From assembly GCF_001598915.1 (NCBI RefSeq), contig NZ_BDAP01000003.1, positions 1-64,000 of the forward strand: a stretch of 64,000 nucleotides of DNA. Reading direction: 5' to 3'. The notes under the pieces are model-generated. The model was given only the letters and a program-made list of their open reading frames with translations. It searched no databases and was not told where the DNA came from. This document shows, piece after piece, positions 44,905 through 55,405 of this stretch (positions are counted from its first letter, which is position 1; each line of letters begins with the position of its first letter). This DNA comes from Williamsia muralis NBRC 105860 (GTDB lineage: Bacteria > Actinomycetota > Actinomycetes > Mycobacteriales > Mycobacteriaceae). The translations under genes were made by a program, and so were the position numbers.

Positions 44905-44978
44905 CGGGATGTGGCGCAGCTTGGTAGCGCATCCGCTTTGGGAGCGGAGGGTCGCAGGTTCAAATCCTGTCATCCCGA
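44905..44978 (+). tRNA. tRNA-Pro (anticodon UGG)
   Basis: A 74-nt cloverleaf: acceptor CGGGATG/CATCCCG, anticodon loop TTTGGGA giving TGG, T-arm CAGGTTCAAATCCTG. Discriminator A; no encoded CCA. tig begins 31 nt after it with no terminator between. Confidence 0.95.
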
Positions 44979-45009
44979 CTCACGTGAGAAGGCAAGACAA
45001 GGGAGTCAA

Positions 45010-46374
45010 GTGAAGAGCACCGTCGAGCAGATCAGCCCGACGCGGGTCAAACTCAACGTCGAGGTCCCGTTCGCGGAACTCGAACCGGATTTCGCCCGCA
45101 CCTACAAGACGCTGGCCCGCGACATCCGGATCCCCGGATTCCGGCCCGGCAAGGCCCCGGCCAAACTGATCGAGGCCCGAGTCGGCCGCGACGCAGTGCT
45201 CGCCCAGGTCGTCAACGAGGCGATCCCGGGCAAGTACAGCGAGGCCGTCGCAGAGACGGAGATCAAGGCGATCGGTCAGCCCGAGATCGACCTCTCGGAA
45301 CTCGCGTACGGCGAGAGCATCACGTTCACCGCCGAGGTCGACGTGCGCCCGGACATCGATCTGCCGGATTACTCGACCCTCGAGGTCGAGGTCGAACCGG
45401 TCAAGGTCGACGACGAGGCTGTCGATGAGCAATTGCAGTCCCTGCGCGCACGTTTCGGCACCCTCACCGGTGTGGAGCGGCCCGTCGCCGACGGCGACTT
45501 CGTGTCGATCGACCTCTCCGCCACGATCGACGGCAAAGAGGTCGAAGAGGCAGCCACGAGCGGTCTGTCGCACGAGGTGGGCTCCGGTGAGCTCATCGAC
45601 GGACTCGACGAGGCCCTCATCGGTCTGAATGCCGGCGAAGAGAAGACCTTCACCAGCACTCTGGTCGCCGGTGAGCACAGCGGCGATCAGGCCGAGGTCA
45701 CCGTCAAGGTCCTCACCGTCAAGGAACGCGAGCTGCCCGAGGTCGACGACGAGTTCGCCCAGCTGGCGAGCGAGTTCGACACCGTGGACGAGCTGAAGGC
45801 GGATCTGCGTGAGCGTGTCGCACGGTCGAAGAAGATGGAGCAGGCCAACGCGATCAGCGAGGCGCTCGTCGCCAAACTGACCGAGTCGGTCGAGATCCCG
45901 CTTCCCGAGGCCGTCGTCACAGCCGAGGTCGACGGACAGGTCCACCAGGTGGTGCACAGCCTCGGACACGACGAGGCGGCTTTCGAGCAGCTGCTCGAGG
46001 CGCAGGGCACCACCCGCGAGAAGTTCGAGGCCGAGACACGCGAGGCGGCCGAGAAGTCGGTCAAGACCCAGCTGTTGCTCGACGCCATCGCCGACCAGCA
46101 GGACACCGAGGTCGGCCAGGACGAGCTGATGCAGCAGATCATGTTCCAGGCCCAGCGTTACGGCATGCAGCCGGCGGAGTTTGCACAGCAGCTGCAGCAG
46201 GCCAATCAGGTGGGCGCGGTGTACGCCGAGGTCCGCCGGAGCAAGGCGCTGTCGTCGATCGTGCACCTGGTGACCGTCAAGGACACCGAGGGCGAGACCG
46301 TCGACACCGAAGAGTTCTTCGGTAAGCCGACGTCCGACGAGGACGCCGACACGTCGGCATCCGATGAGTCGTAG
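45010..46374 (+). CDS. tig: Trigger factor (ribosome-associated chaperone, FKBP-type PPIase)
   Basis: A 454-residue chaperone that binds nascent chains at the ribosome exit. N-terminal ribosome-binding domain with [18 protein letters not shown] (signature loop, about 43-60), a central FKBP-type peptidyl-prolyl isomerase domain (about 150-240, [18 protein letters not shown]), a helical C-terminal arm rich in Gln, and an acidic tail ([12 protein letters not shown]). GTG 45010 has AAGGGAG 4-5 nt upstream. Upstream frame reads through tRNA-Pro and is not real. It heads the tig-clpP1-clpP2-clpX quality-control cluster and ends in a strong hairpin, so it is at least partly a separate unit. Confidence 0.96.
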   Translation: MKSTVEQISPTRVKLNVEVPFAELEPDFARTYKTLARDIRIPGFRPGKAPAKLIEARVGRDAVLAQVVNEAIPGKYSEAVAETEIKAIGQPEIDLSELAYGESITFTAEVDVRPDIDLPDYSTLEVEVEPVKVDDEAVDEQLQSLRARFGTLTGVERPVADGDFVSIDLSATIDGKEVEEAATSGLSHEVGSGELIDGLDEALIGLNAGEEKTFTSTLVAGEHSGDQAEVTVKVLTVKERELPEVDDEFAQLASEFDTVDELKADLRERVARSKKMEQANAISEALVAKLTESVEIPLPEAVVTAEVDGQVHQVVHSLGHDEAAFEQLLEAQGTTREKFEAETREAAEKSVKTQLLLDAIADQQDTEVGQDELMQQIMFQAQRYGMQPAEFAQQLQQANQVGAVYAEVRRSKALSSIVHLVTVKDTEGETVDTEEFFGKPTSDEDADTSASDES

Positions 46375-46396
46375 CTGGTAAAACGCCAGCACAATT

Positions 46397-46412
46397 TCTG
46401 CTGTCAGCGAAT
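46397..46412 (+). promoter_or_regulatory. Candidate ClgR-type operator upstream of clpP1
   Basis: The core GCTGTCAGC palindrome followed by GAA resembles the actinobacterial ClgR motif (CGC-rich dyad ending GCGAA). The first C of the consensus is T here. It lies about 60-140 nt before the possible clpP1 starts and abuts the tig terminator. Confidence 0.35.
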
Positions 46413-46447
46413 AGGGGCGACGCCGGGCCATCGGCGTCGTCCCTATT
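46410..46447 (+). terminator. Terminator hairpin between tig and clpP1
   Basis: A 16-bp stem (46410-46425 with 46432-46447, one G-U pair) with loop GGCCAT, 35 nt after the tig stop. Confidence 0.7.
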
Positions 46448-46535
46448 CGTTAGGGTCGAAGACAGCAATCAAATGACTGTGAGTCCGTTGAACGAAAACC
46501 CCGGAAGTCTTTCCGGGACGTCGAAGGTAGGTACC

Positions 46536-47141
46536 GTGACTGAGCCGAAGATCCACACGCCCGCGCTCTCCGGAGCAACCGCGAGTTCGGGTATCGGTCT
46601 GAACTTGTCCGACTCGGTCTTCGAGCGTCTGCTGCGCGAGCGGATCATCTTCTTGGGCACCCAGGTCGATGACGAGATCGCCAACCGCTTGTGCGCGCAG
46701 ATCTTGCTGCTGTCGGCAGAAGATCCGACCAAGGACATCAACCTCTACATCAACTCGCCCGGCGGTTCGGTCACCGCGGGCATGGCGATCTTCGACACGA
46801 TGCAGCTGGCACCGTGCGACATCTCCACCTACGCGATGGGCATGGCGGCGTCGATGGGGCAGTTCCTGCTCGCCGCGGGCACCAAGGGCAAGCGTCACGC
46901 CCTGCCGCACGCGCGCATCATGATGCACCAGCCGTCGGCCGGTATCGGCGGAACAGCGGCCGATATCGCCATCCAGGCCGAGCAGTTCGCGTTGACCAAA
47001 AAAGAGATGAACAAGCTCAACGCCGAGTTCTCCGGGCAAACCCTGGAACAGATCGAGGCGGACGCCGATCGTGACAAGTGGTTCACCGCCGAGCAGGCCA
47101 AGGAATACGGGCTCGTCGATCACGTGATCACGCGCGCCTGA
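46536..47141 (+). CDS. clpP1: ATP-dependent Clp protease proteolytic subunit ClpP1
   Basis: A 201-residue serine protease subunit. In mycolata ClpP1 and ClpP2 form the active mixed tetradecamer, which degrades substrates unfolded by ClpX or ClpC1. Active-site Ser in GMAASMGQ, His in IMMHQP, Asp in the EADADRD region; handle motif and NSPGGSV are conserved. I favour GTG 46536 because AAGG/AGG lies just upstream; ATG 46473 would give a 222-residue form with a longer, processed-type propeptide but no ribosome site. clpP2 follows after 73 nt containing a small palindrome. Confidence 0.94.
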   Translation: MTEPKIHTPALSGATASSGIGLNLSDSVFERLLRERIIFLGTQVDDEIANRLCAQILLLSAEDPTKDINLYINSPGGSVTAGMAIFDTMQLAPCDISTYAMGMAASMGQFLLAAGTKGKRHALPHARIMMHQPSAGIGGTAADIAIQAEQFALTKKEMNKLNAEFSGQTLEQIEADADRDKWFTAEQAKEYGLVDHVITRA

Positions 47142-47154
47142 TCGTGTCCATGGC

Positions 47155-47185
47155 CGAGCTCCGCTTCGCTACGGCTCCGGCCCCT
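47155..47185 (+). repeat. Small imperfect palindrome between clpP1 and clpP2
   Basis: An interrupted dyad of about 10 bp (GGCC-GAG-CCG ... CGG-CTC-GGCC) with loop CTTCGCTA, lying in the 73-nt clpP1-clpP2 gap. It looks like an extragenic palindrome inserted in the operon. No second copy is evident in this window. Confidence 0.4.
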
Positions 47186-47214
47186 CGCACACTCATCGGA
47201 AAGAACCTGGAACC

Positions 47215-47844
47215 ATGAACAATCTTTCACCCCAGTCGCGGTACATCCTGCCCTCGTTCATCGAGCACACGCCGAACGGCGCTCGCGAGTACAACCCCTA
47301 CGCCAAGCTCTTCGAAGAGCGAATCGTGTTCTTGGGCACGCCGATCGACGAGACGGTTGCCAACGACATCATGGCCCAGCTCCTGGTGCTCGAGTCGCAG
47401 GATCCTGATCGCGACATCATCATGTACGTCAACTCGCCCGGCGGCAGCGTTCCGGCGATGCTGGCCATCTACGACACCATGCAGTACGTGCACTGCGACA
47501 TCGCGACCGTCTGCCTCGGCGAGGCTGCCTCGGCTGCGGCCATCGTCCTTGCCGCCGGAACACCGGGTAAGCGTGCGGCGCTGCCCAACGCCACCGTTCT
47601 GATCCACCAGCCCCGCACCGGCGGTGCATACCAGGGCCAGGTGTCCGACCTCGAGATCCAGGCGGCCGAGATCGAGCGGATCCGCAAGCGACTCGACGAC
47701 ATCCTCGCCGGACACACCGGACAGCCGGCGGACAAGATCCGCAAGGACACCGATCGCGACAACATCCTGACCGCGCAAGCGGCCAAAGAGTACGGGATCA
47801 TCGACGAGGTTTTCGAGTACCGGAAGAAGTCAGGAAAGAAGTAG
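47215..47844 (+). CDS. clpP2: ATP-dependent Clp protease proteolytic subunit ClpP2
   Basis: A 209-residue partner of ClpP1 in the heteromeric protease. Ser in GEAASAAA, His in VLIHQP, Asp in KDTDRD. In M. tuberculosis ClpP2 is the ring that binds the ATPases ClpX and ClpC1, and the pair is essential. ATG 47215, GGAAAG and TGGAA upstream. A GC-rich hairpin follows the stop, and clpX begins 203 nt later, so clpX probably also has its own promoter. Confidence 0.96.
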   Translation: MNNLSPQSRYILPSFIEHTPNGAREYNPYAKLFEERIVFLGTPIDETVANDIMAQLLVLESQDPDRDIIMYVNSPGGSVPAMLAIYDTMQYVHCDIATVCLGEAASAAAIVLAAGTPGKRAALPNATVLIHQPRTGGAYQGQVSDLEIQAAEIERIRKRLDDILAGHTGQPADKIRKDTDRDNILTAQAAKEYGIIDEVFEYRKKSGKK

Positions 47845-47855
47845 CGCCGCGCTCG

Positions 47856-47878
47856 GCCCGCCGTCCTCGGCGGCGGGC
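47856..47878 (+). terminator. Hairpin after clpP2
   Basis: Stem GCCCGCCG/CGGCGGGC (8 bp), with a further CGCTC/GAGCG pairing outside it, starting 11 nt after the clpP2 stop. No U-tract. Confidence 0.5.
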
Positions 47879-48047
47879 AAGAGCGGTCGTGGGCAGGCAA
47901 AAAGGCCCGCGACATTTGGCTTTATCGGTCGAAGTTCCGCCGACGTACGGGTACGGTCGTGGTTACTGTGCTCCGCATGGGCTGGGGCGGACCACCGGAC
48001 TTCACGTCTTTGGAGCATCAGGGTAAGGGAAGTAGGTACAGCAACAG

Positions 48048-49325
48048 ATGGCACGTATCGGAGATGGTGGCGATCTGCTGAAATGTTCTTTCTGCGGAAA
48101 GAGCCAAAAACAGGTCAAGAAGCTGATCGCTGGACCCGGCGTGTACATCTGCGATGAGTGCATCGACCTGTGCAACGAGATCATCGAGGAAGAGCTGGCC
48201 GAGACCAGCGATGTCAAACTCGACGAACTCCCCAAGCCCATGGAGATCCGGGATTTCCTGGAGAACTACGTCATCGGTCAGGACACTGCCAAGCGCACCC
48301 TGGCCGTCGCGGTCTACAACCACTACAAGCGCATACAGGCCGGCGACCGCAAGGACTCGCGCGGCATGGAGCCCGTGGAGCTCGCGAAGTCGAACATCCT
48401 GATGCTCGGTCCAACCGGCTGTGGAAAGACCTACCTCGCACAGACCCTAGCGAAGATGCTGAACGTTCCGTTCGCCATCGCCGACGCCACGGCGCTCACC
48501 GAGGCCGGCTACGTGGGCGAGGATGTCGAGAACATCCTGCTCAAGCTCATCCAAGCGGCCGACTACGACGTCAAGCGGGCCGAGACCGGCATCATCTACA
48601 TCGATGAAGTCGACAAGATCGCCCGCAAGAGCGAGAACCCGTCGATCACGCGGGACGTCTCGGGTGAAGGCGTGCAGCAGGCATTGCTCAAGATCCTCGA
48701 GGGCACGCAGGCCTCGGTACCTCCGCAGGGCGGCCGCAAGCACCCCCATCAAGAGTTCATCCAGATCGACACCACAAACGTGCTCTTCATCGTGGCCGGC
48801 GCATTCGCCGGACTCGACAAGATCGTGTCGGATCGAATCGGTAAGCGCGGCATCGGATTCGGCACTGAGGTCGCCAAGAACGACGACGACAGTGCTGACC
48901 ATTTCGCCGAGGTCATGCCCGAGGACCTGATCAAGTTCGGTCTGATCCCCGAGTTCATCGGCCGACTGCCGGTGATCGCATCGGTGACCAACCTCGACAA
49001 GGAATCCCTCGTCAGCATCCTGTCGCAGCCGAAGAACGCGCTCGTCAAGCAGTACGCGCGACTCTTCGACATGGACGGTGTGGAACTCGAGTTCACCGAG
49101 GACGCTCTCGAGGCCATCGCGGATCAGGCGATCCACCGTGGCACCGGTGCTCGTGGTCTCCGGGCCATCATGGAAGAGGTCCTGCTCCCGGTGATGTACG
49201 ACATCCCGAGCCGCGATGATGTCGCGAAGGTGGTTGTCACGGGAGAAACCGTGCGCGACAACGTTCTTCCCACCATCGTTCCCCGCAAGCCGCGGCGCGA
49301 CGAACGGCGCGACAAGAGCGCCTGA
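48048..49325 (+). CDS. clpX: ATP-dependent Clp protease ATP-binding subunit ClpX
   Basis: A 425-residue AAA+ unfoldase that feeds substrates, such as SsrA-tagged proteins, to ClpP1P2. N-terminal zinc-binding domain with Cys13/Cys16 and Cys35/Cys38; Walker A GPTGCGKT; Walker [11 protein letters not shown]; the ClpP-contacting IGF loop (RGIGFG); a C-terminal small AAA domain with sensor 2 [11 protein letters not shown] 48048, with GGGAAG about 12 nt upstream and TAGG nearer. Convergent with fdhD, only 9 nt apart. Confidence 0.97.
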   Translation: MARIGDGGDLLKCSFCGKSQKQVKKLIAGPGVYICDECIDLCNEIIEEELAETSDVKLDELPKPMEIRDFLENYVIGQDTAKRTLAVAVYNHYKRIQAGDRKDSRGMEPVELAKSNILMLGPTGCGKTYLAQTLAKMLNVPFAIADATALTEAGYVGEDVENILLKLIQAADYDVKRAETGIIYIDEVDKIARKSENPSITRDVSGEGVQQALLKILEGTQASVPPQGGRKHPHQEFIQIDTTNVLFIVAGAFAGLDKIVSDRIGKRGIGFGTEVAKNDDDSADHFAEVMPEDLIKFGLIPEFIGRLPVIASVTNLDKESLVSILSQPKNALVKQYARLFDMDGVELEFTEDALEAIADQAIHRGTGARGLRAIMEEVLLPVMYDIPSRDDVAKVVVTGETVRDNVLPTIVPRKPRRDERRDKSA

Positions 49326-49334
49326 GCCGCTGGG

Positions 49335-50156
49335 CTATTCGAGAACGCGGTGACCGGCCGAGTACACGTTCATCGATTCTCCGCGGAGAAATCCGACGAT
49401 CGTCAGGTCGTTGTCGTTGCCCAGATCCACCGCAAGTGACGATGGCGCGGACACCGCCGCGAGTATCGGTACCCCGGCCATGACGGCTTTCTGCGCGAGC
49501 TCGAAAGACGCGCGGCCGGACACCATCAGCACTGTTGCCCGTAAAGGCAACAATCGTTGTGTCACAGCCCATCCGATCACCTTGTCGACGGCGTTGTGGC
49601 GACCTACGTCTTCGCGCACCGCGAGGAGTTCGCCGTCGGTGGTGAACAGCGCGGCTCCGTGTACTCCGCCGGTCGCGTCGAACGTCTTCTGCAGCGACCT
49701 CAACTGCTCTGGCATGGTGAAGAGCGTGTCGACGTCCACGGTCGAGGGATCGTCCTCCAGCCGGTAGTTGGATGCCAGTCGAACAGCGTCGAGGGATGCC
49801 TTTCCGCACACACCGCACGATGAGGTGGTGTAGAAATTTCGCGTCGAACCCGCGGGAAGCGGCCGGTCGTCGCGCAGGCTGACGTCGAGCACGTTGTAGG
49901 TGTTGCGGCCTTGGTCGTCGACGCCGTCGCAATATCGGATGGCGCTGATGTCGTCCGCGCCGTCGATGAGTCCCTCGGTCATCAGGAAGCCGTGTGTGAG
50001 GTCGATGTCGGACCCAGGTGTGCGCATCGTGACCGAGAGCGCTTCTCCGCCAACACGAATCTCGAGGGGTTCCTCGACCGCGAGCGAGTCGGCCCGCGAA
50101 TCGGTGTTGCCCGGCCGGATCCGGCGGACCCGCGTACGACTGGTCACTCGTCCCAT
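49335..50156 (-). CDS. fdhD: Formate dehydrogenase accessory sulfurtransferase FdhD
   Basis: A 273-residue protein that passes sulfur from a cysteine desulfurase to the molybdenum cofactor of formate dehydrogenase. SSCGVCGK (about 137-144) contains the conserved Cys pair; EDVGRHNAVDKVIG and VSGRASFELAQKA are family signatures. I choose ATG 50156 (MGRVTSRTRVRRI), which fits homologues; ATGs three and four codons upstream are possible. GATGAT lies 7 nt upstream. No formate dehydrogenase gene is in the window. Divergent from mobA (67 nt), both serving Mo-cofactor enzymes. Confidence 0.92.
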   Translation of the reverse strand: MGRVTSRTRVRRIRPGNTDSRADSLAVEEPLEIRVGGEALSVTMRTPGSDIDLTHGFLMTEGLIDGADDISAIRYCDGVDDQGRNTYNVLDVSLRDDRPLPAGSTRNFYTTSSCGVCGKASLDAVRLASNYRLEDDPSTVDVDTLFTMPEQLRSLQKTFDATGGVHGAALFTTDGELLAVREDVGRHNAVDKVIGWAVTQRLLPLRATVLMVSGRASFELAQKAVMAGVPILAAVSAPSSLAVDLGNDNDLTIVGFLRGESMNVYSAGHRVLE

Positions 50157-50223
50157 GACGACCATCATCACCCTGTGCTCCCGTTTTCGCCCACGCGCCC
50201 CCGTGCTCGCGTTAACTGTCTCC

Positions 50224-50853
50224 ATGGAGCATGAGCGAGTAGGCGCAGTTGTCCTGGCCGGTGGCGCGTCCAAGCGGATGGGCAGCGACAAGGCGGCACT
50301 GGAATGGAACGGCGAATCGATGCTCGGCCGGATCACCCGGATCGTGGGGGAGCGATGCGACCCGGTTCTGGTGCTGGCCCCGGAGGGATCGCCCGCCTAT
50401 CAGGGCTTGCGGGCCGGCCACGATGGTATCGACGGCACCGCTGACAGCAGCTCCGCGGACGTCACATGGGTGACCGGTGAGGCCGAAGGCGCCGGCCCGC
50501 TCGGTGGTCTCGCCACCGGATTGGCCGCAGCCGCCGAACGTGGCCGCGACATCGTCTTCGTCTGCGCCACGGATATGCCCCTTGTCACCGCTGAGATGGT
50601 CGATGAACTGCTGCGCGGGCTCACCGACGCCGATGATGCCGCCATCGCCGTCGACTCGCAGCGGGCTCACCCACTGGCCGGGGTGTACCGCACCCGTGCG
50701 GCGGCCACGCTGGACGAGTTGGTGCAGGGTGGCGAACGCCGGATGCTGGCCGCAGTGGACGCCCTGCGAACCAACCGGGTGACGCTGAGCGATCCGACAT
50801 GGTTGACCAACGTCAACGCCCCCGAAGACCTGCACCGATTGCGTGTTCCCTGA
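50224..50853 (+). CDS. mobA: Molybdenum cofactor guanylyltransferase
   Basis: A 209-residue nucleotidyltransferase that attaches GMP to Mo-molybdopterin to form MGD, the cofactor form used by formate dehydrogenase and nitrate reductase. N-terminal VVLAGGASKRMGSDKA is the GTP-binding signature, FVCATDMPLV carries the metal-binding Asp, and AHPLAGVYR is conserved. ATG 50224; TTAACT lies 6 nt upstream, a possible leaderless -10. It pairs with divergent fdhD, so the two form a small molybdenum island between clpX and valS. Confidence 0.92.
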   Translation: MEHERVGAVVLAGGASKRMGSDKAALEWNGESMLGRITRIVGERCDPVLVLAPEGSPAYQGLRAGHDGIDGTADSSSADVTWVTGEAEGAGPLGGLATGLAAAAERGRDIVFVCATDMPLVTAEMVDELLRGLTDADDAAIAVDSQRAHPLAGVYRTRAAATLDELVQGGERRMLAAVDALRTNRVTLSDPTWLTNVNAPEDLHRLRVP

Positions 50854-50893
50854 GCAGGAGACCTGCACTTTCGTCTCTTCACCACCGACTGCC

Positions 50894-50899
50894 TAGAAT
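50894..50899 (+). promoter_or_regulatory. Predicted -10 element of leaderless valS
   Basis: TAGAAT, 6 nt before the GTG of valS. No T-box or other leader is possible if transcription starts here. Confidence 0.6.
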
Positions 50900-50905
50900 T
50901 GGCCG

Positions 50906-53581
50906 GTGACCGAATCGTCCCAGCACTCCGACAGCACTCCCGAAGCCCTGCCCAAGACCTGGGACCCCGGCGTACACGAGGGACGGCTGTACCGGAACTG
51001 GGTAGAGGCCGGATACTTCACCGCGGACCCGTCCAGCGACAAGCCGCCGTTCTCCATCGTCCTGCCGCCACCGAACGTGACGGGTTCGCTGCACATGGGA
51101 CACGCCCTCGACCACGTCCTGATGGACGCCATGTGCCGTCGTCGGCGGATGCAGGGGTACGAGGTGCTCTGGCTCCCGGGTATGGACCATGCCGGTATCG
51201 CGACGCAGACCCTGGTCGAGCGTCAGCTGACGGGGCAGGGCATCGACAAGAACGACATCGGGCGTGACGAGTTCATCGACCGGGTGTGGAAGTGGAAGGC
51301 AGAATCCGGCGGCGCGATCGGTGCCCAGATGCGCAGTCTCGGCGACGGCGTCGACTGGAGTCGTGAACGTTTCACCATGGACGACGGGCTGTCCCGGGCA
51401 GTGCAAACCGTGTTCAAGAAGATGTTCGACGAGGGTTTGATCTACCGCGCCGAGCGACTCGTGAACTGGTCGCCCGTGTTGCAGACCGCGATCAGCGACA
51501 TCGAGGTGAAGTACTCCGACGTCGAAGGCGAGCTCGTCAGCTTCAGGTACGGCTCCCTCGACGACAACGAGCCCCACATCGTCGTGGCGACCACGCGAAT
51601 GGAGACCATGCTCGGTGACACCGCGATCGCGGTGCATCCGGACGACGAGCGTTACAAACATCTGGTCGGCACCGAACTGGACCACCCATTTGTCGATCGC
51701 CGCATCCCGGTTGTCGCGGACGACTATGTCGATCCGGATTTCGGAAGTGGCGCAGTCAAGATCACGCCCGCGCATGACCCGAACGACTTCGCACTCGGAG
51801 CGCGACACAACCTGCCGATGCCGACGATGATGGACGAGTCGGGTCGAGTCGCGGGTACCGGAACGCAATTCGACGGCCTCGATCGCGCCGAGGCACGGGT
51901 CAAGGTCCGTGAGGTGCTGGCCGAACAGGGTCGCATCGTCAAGGAGGTGCGCCCTTATCTGCACAGCGTCGGTCACTCCGAACGAAGCGGCGAACCGATC
52001 GAGCCGCGTCTGAGCATGCAGTGGTGGGTGCGGGTGGAGTCGCTGGCCAAGGCAGCCGGCGACGCGGTACGCAACGGCGACACAGTGATCCACCCTGCTT
52101 CGCTCGAACCGCGCTGGTTCGCATGGGTCGATGACATGCACGACTGGTGCATCTCGCGCCAGCTGTGGTGGGGGCATCGGATCCCGGTCTGGTACGGCCC
52201 GGACGGCGACATGGTGTGCGTGGGCCCGGGGGAGTCGGCGCCGGAAGGGTACGTGCAGGACAATGACGTCCTCGACACCTGGTTCTCGTCCGGACTGTGG
52301 CCCTTCTCCACCATGGGGTGGCCCGAGGAGAGCGCCGAGCTGGCCAAGTTCTATCCCACGTCCGTGCTGGTCACCGGGTACGACATCCTGTTCTTCTGGG
52401 TCGCCCGGATGATGATGTTCGGTACGTACGTCGCCGGGGCCATCGGCGAGCAGATCGGCGCGGACGCTCCGGTCCCGTTCCGGAACGTCTTCTTGCACGG
52501 CCTCGTTCGCGATGAGCACGGCAGCAAGATGTCGAAGTCCAAGGGCAACGGGATCGACCCGCTGGACTGGGTGAACCAATACGGTGCCGATGCACTGCGG
52601 TTCACACTCGCGCGAGGTGCGAACCCCGGCGGCGACCTGTCCGTCGGCGACGATCTCGCGCAGTCCTCGCGCAACTTCGCCACCAAGTTGTTCAACGCCA
52701 CCAAGTTCGCGTTGATGAACGGGGCGAAGGTCGGGGAGCTGCCGCCGCGTGCAGATCTGACCGACGCAGATCGGTGGATTCTCGGGCGGCTCGACGAGGT
52801 GCATGCCGAGGCGGACGCGGGTTTCGAGGCCTACGAGTTCTCCAAGGCCTGTGAGGCGCTGTACCACTTCGCCTGGGACGAGGTGTGCGACTGGTACCTC
52901 GAACTGGCCAAGGTGCAATTCGCTCGCGAAGACGAAACCGTCTCGGCCACAACAAAGATCGTTCTCGGAACCGTGCTCGATTCTCTGCTGCGAATGCTGC
53001 ATCCGGTGATGCCGTTCGTCACCGAGGTCCTGTGGCAGACCTTGACCGGCGGCGAATCCGTGGTCATCGCCGACTGGCCCACCGCATCAGGTGAACCGGT
53101 CGATCGCGACGCACACCACCGCATCGAGGACACCCAGCGACTGATCACCGAGATCCGCCGGTTCCGTAGCGACCAGGGACTCAAGCCGTCGCAGCGAGTC
53201 GCGGCCGAACTCATCGGACTCGAAGCCGCAGACCTCGTCGCACAGCGCGACTACATCGACTCACTGGCACGACTGAGCAGAGCGGAGCCGGGCTTCGCGG
53301 CGACCGCGACCATCGAGGTGCGCCTGCGGTCGACGACGGTCACGGTGCAGATCGACACCTCCGGCACGATCGATGTGGCTGCGGAGAAGCGTCGTCTGGA
53401 GAAGGAGTTGGCCGCAGCGGAGAAGGAGCTGGCCACCACCACCGCGAAGCTGGCCAACGAGCAGTTCATGGCCAAGGCGCCCGACCACGTGAAGGCGAAG
53501 ATCGAGACCCGGGCGCAGGTGGCCGAAGAAGAGATCGTCCGCATCAAGGCCAAACTGGCCGAACTGGATTCGCGGTCGTGA
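50906..53581 (+). CDS. valS: Valyl-tRNA synthetase
   Basis: An 891-residue class I synthetase. HIGH-type motif HMGH in [17 protein letters not shown] (about 54-70), CP1 editing domain (about 190-350, including [12 protein letters not shown]), [12 protein letters not shown], anticodon-binding helical domain, and a C-terminal coiled coil (about 825-890, rich in Glu, Lys and Ala) that contacts tRNA-Val. GTG 50906 with TAGAAT at 6 nt implies a leaderless mRNA. It overlaps folC by 4 nt, starting the valS-folC-DUF4233 operon, as in mycobacteria. Confidence 0.97.
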   Translation: MTESSQHSDSTPEALPKTWDPGVHEGRLYRNWVEAGYFTADPSSDKPPFSIVLPPPNVTGSLHMGHALDHVLMDAMCRRRRMQGYEVLWLPGMDHAGIATQTLVERQLTGQGIDKNDIGRDEFIDRVWKWKAESGGAIGAQMRSLGDGVDWSRERFTMDDGLSRAVQTVFKKMFDEGLIYRAERLVNWSPVLQTAISDIEVKYSDVEGELVSFRYGSLDDNEPHIVVATTRMETMLGDTAIAVHPDDERYKHLVGTELDHPFVDRRIPVVADDYVDPDFGSGAVKITPAHDPNDFALGARHNLPMPTMMDESGRVAGTGTQFDGLDRAEARVKVREVLAEQGRIVKEVRPYLHSVGHSERSGEPIEPRLSMQWWVRVESLAKAAGDAVRNGDTVIHPASLEPRWFAWVDDMHDWCISRQLWWGHRIPVWYGPDGDMVCVGPGESAPEGYVQDNDVLDTWFSSGLWPFSTMGWPEESAELAKFYPTSVLVTGYDILFFWVARMMMFGTYVAGAIGEQIGADAPVPFRNVFLHGLVRDEHGSKMSKSKGNGIDPLDWVNQYGADALRFTLARGANPGGDLSVGDDLAQSSRNFATKLFNATKFALMNGAKVGELPPRADLTDADRWILGRLDEVHAEADAGFEAYEFSKACEALYHFAWDEVCDWYLELAKVQFAREDETVSATTKIVLGTVLDSLLRMLHPVMPFVTEVLWQTLTGGESVVIADWPTASGEPVDRDAHHRIEDTQRLITEIRRFRSDQGLKPSQRVAAELIGLEAADLVAQRDYIDSLARLSRAEPGFAATATIEVRLRSTTVTVQIDTSGTIDVAAEKRRLEKELAAAEKELATTTAKLANEQFMAKAPDHVKAKIETRAQVAEEEIVRIKAKLAELDSRS

Positions 53582-54990
53582 CGGGCCCCCAGGTACCGAC
53601 CGCGGAGGACCTCGCCGAACTCGGTGAGGTGGAGGCGCAGCTCGACACCCGCTGGCCCGAGACGAAGATCGAACCGAGCTTGGCCAGGATCTCCGCTCTG
53701 ATGGATCTGCTCGGGTCGCCGCAACACGGCTATCCGGCGATCCACGTGGCCGGAACGAACGGGAAAACCTCGGTCACGAGGATGATCGACGCGCTGCTCA
53801 CCGCTCTCCATCGGCGTACCGGCCGCATCACCAGTCCGCACCTGCAGTTGGCCACCGAACGCATCTCCATCGATGGGGAGCCGATCTCACCGCGTGTCTA
53901 CGTGGACACCTACCGAGAACTCGAGCCCTACATCGACATGATCGACGATCGGTCGCTCGCGGCCGACGGCCCACGGATGAGCAAGTTCGAGGTCCTCACC
54001 GCGATGGCCTACACAGCCTTCGCCGAAGCGCCGGTGGATGTCGCGGTGGTCGAGACAGGCATGGGCGGCAGGTGGGATGCCACCAACGTGATCAACGCTT
54101 CGGTGGCCGTGATCACCCCGATCGCGATGGACCACAGCGACTATCTGGGTGACACCCTCACGGCCATCGCGGGGGAGAAGGCCGGGATCATCAAGAAGGC
54201 ACCGGATGCACTGGTGCCGACCGACCCGGTGACCGTGCTCGCCGTCCAGCAGCTTGAGGTGGCCGACGTGCTCCTGCGCGCCGCGGTCGAGGCCGACAAC
54301 TTCGTGGCCCGTGAGGGCTCGGAGTTCGCAGTCCTCGAACGCCGGACCGCCGTGGGCGGACAGATGCTCACACTGCAGGGCCTCGGCGGCGAATACTCCG
54401 AACTGTTCCTGCCGCTGCACGGAGCCCATCAGGCGTCGAACGCGGCGCTCGCACTCGCGGCGGTCGAGGCCTTCTTCGGCGCCGGTGCGGACCGGCAACT
54501 CGACATCGAGGCGGTGCGCGCCGGCTTTGCCGCAGTCACCAGTCCCGGACGGTTGGAACGGGTGCGTTCGGCGCCGACTGTCTTCCTCGACGCGGCGCAC
54601 AACCCGCACGGTGCCGCTGCGCTCGCGGCCGCATTGGACGAGGAATTCGACTTCCGGCGGCTGATCGGCGTCATCAGCGTGATGGCGGACAAGGACGTCG
54701 CAGGATTACTCGCCGCTTTCGAGCCGGTGTTCGACGCCATCGTGCTCACCCACAACGGTTCCCCGCGGGCGATGGACCCGGAACAACTGGCCGACGTGGC
54801 CATCACTATCTTCGGCGAGGATCGGGTTCAGGTTCGCGGCTTCCTGCCCGATGCGGTCGAGACCGCCATCGAACTGGCCGAGGAGAACCTCGACGAGGCC
54901 GAGGGCATGTCGGGAACCGGCGTGGTGATCACCGGCTCGGTGGTGACGGCGGGCGCTGCTCGCACCCTCTTCGGCAAGGACCCGGCATGA
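53578..54990 (+). CDS. folC: Bifunctional folylpolyglutamate synthase / dihydrofolate synthase
   Basis: A 470-residue Mur-ligase-family enzyme adding glutamates to dihydropteroate and folates. ATP loop [14 protein letters not shown] (about 57-70), a central domain with [15 protein letters not shown] and HSDYLGDT, and a C-terminal domain with [14 protein letters not shown]. The start GTG 53578 overlaps the valS stop (GTGA), and its own stop overlaps the next gene's ATG, so the three genes are tightly coupled. Confidence 0.96.
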   Translation: MTGPQVPTAEDLAELGEVEAQLDTRWPETKIEPSLARISALMDLLGSPQHGYPAIHVAGTNGKTSVTRMIDALLTALHRRTGRITSPHLQLATERISIDGEPISPRVYVDTYRELEPYIDMIDDRSLAADGPRMSKFEVLTAMAYTAFAEAPVDVAVVETGMGGRWDATNVINASVAVITPIAMDHSDYLGDTLTAIAGEKAGIIKKAPDALVPTDPVTVLAVQQLEVADVLLRAAVEADNFVAREGSEFAVLERRTAVGGQMLTLQGLGGEYSELFLPLHGAHQASNAALALAAVEAFFGAGADRQLDIEAVRAGFAAVTSPGRLERVRSAPTVFLDAAHNPHGAAALAAALDEEFDFRRLIGVISVMADKDVAGLLAAFEPVFDAIVLTHNGSPRAMDPEQLADVAITIFGEDRVQVRGFLPDAVETAIELAEENLDEAEGMSGTGVVITGSVVTAGAARTLFGKDPA

Positions 54991-55403
54991 GCCCTCAAAA
55001 CCCTGACCCACCAGCGCGATTCACGCCGCCGACGGTCGATCCGTGGCGTGGTCTACGGGGTGTGATGGCCGGAACGCTCATCCTGGAAGCAATAGTGGTG
55101 ATGCTGGCATTTCCGATCGTCGTCCGGGTCGGCGGTGGACTGACGGCGTGGTCGGCTGTGTATCTCGGTGTGCTGACGCTCGCTCTCATCCTGGGTTCGG
55201 GGCTGCAGGGCAGAAGCTGGGCGCTTCCGTATGACCTTGCGCTGCAAGTGATCACCGTGGCCGGGTGGATCGTCCACTGGTCCATCGGGGCCGTCGGTGT
55301 GGTGTTCCTGCTGGTGTGGTTGTACATCGCCTACATCAAGCGGGACGTTCGTCTTCGAATGGAACGCGGCTTGCTGAACGGGCAAGAGCCGATCACCGAC
55401 TGA
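54987..55403 (+). CDS. DUF4233 domain-containing membrane protein (Rv2446c-like)
   Basis: A 138-residue membrane protein with four predicted helices (about 27-48, 52-72, 78-97, 98-115) and a short basic C-terminus. Function is unknown. It is always found, as far as I recall, right after folC in this order. The ATG overlaps the folC stop (ATGA). A nested inverted repeat starts 3 nt after its stop codon and probably ends the operon. Confidence 0.85.
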   Translation: MSPQNPDPPARFTPPTVDPWRGLRGVMAGTLILEAIVVMLAFPIVVRVGGGLTAWSAVYLGVLTLALILGSGLQGRSWALPYDLALQVITVAGWIVHWSIGAVGVVFLLVWLYIAYIKRDVRLRMERGLLNGQEPITD

Positions 55404-55405
55404 CG

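Noticed and set aside
44911-45009. Longer tig start beginning inside tRNA-Pro
   Set aside because: The first 33 residues are translated tRNA sequence. GTG 45010 has AAGGGAG and matches trigger factor N-termini.
50880-50906. T-box riboswitch before valS
   Set aside because: The -10 element lies 6 nt before the start codon, leaving no leader, and no T-box sequence is seen.
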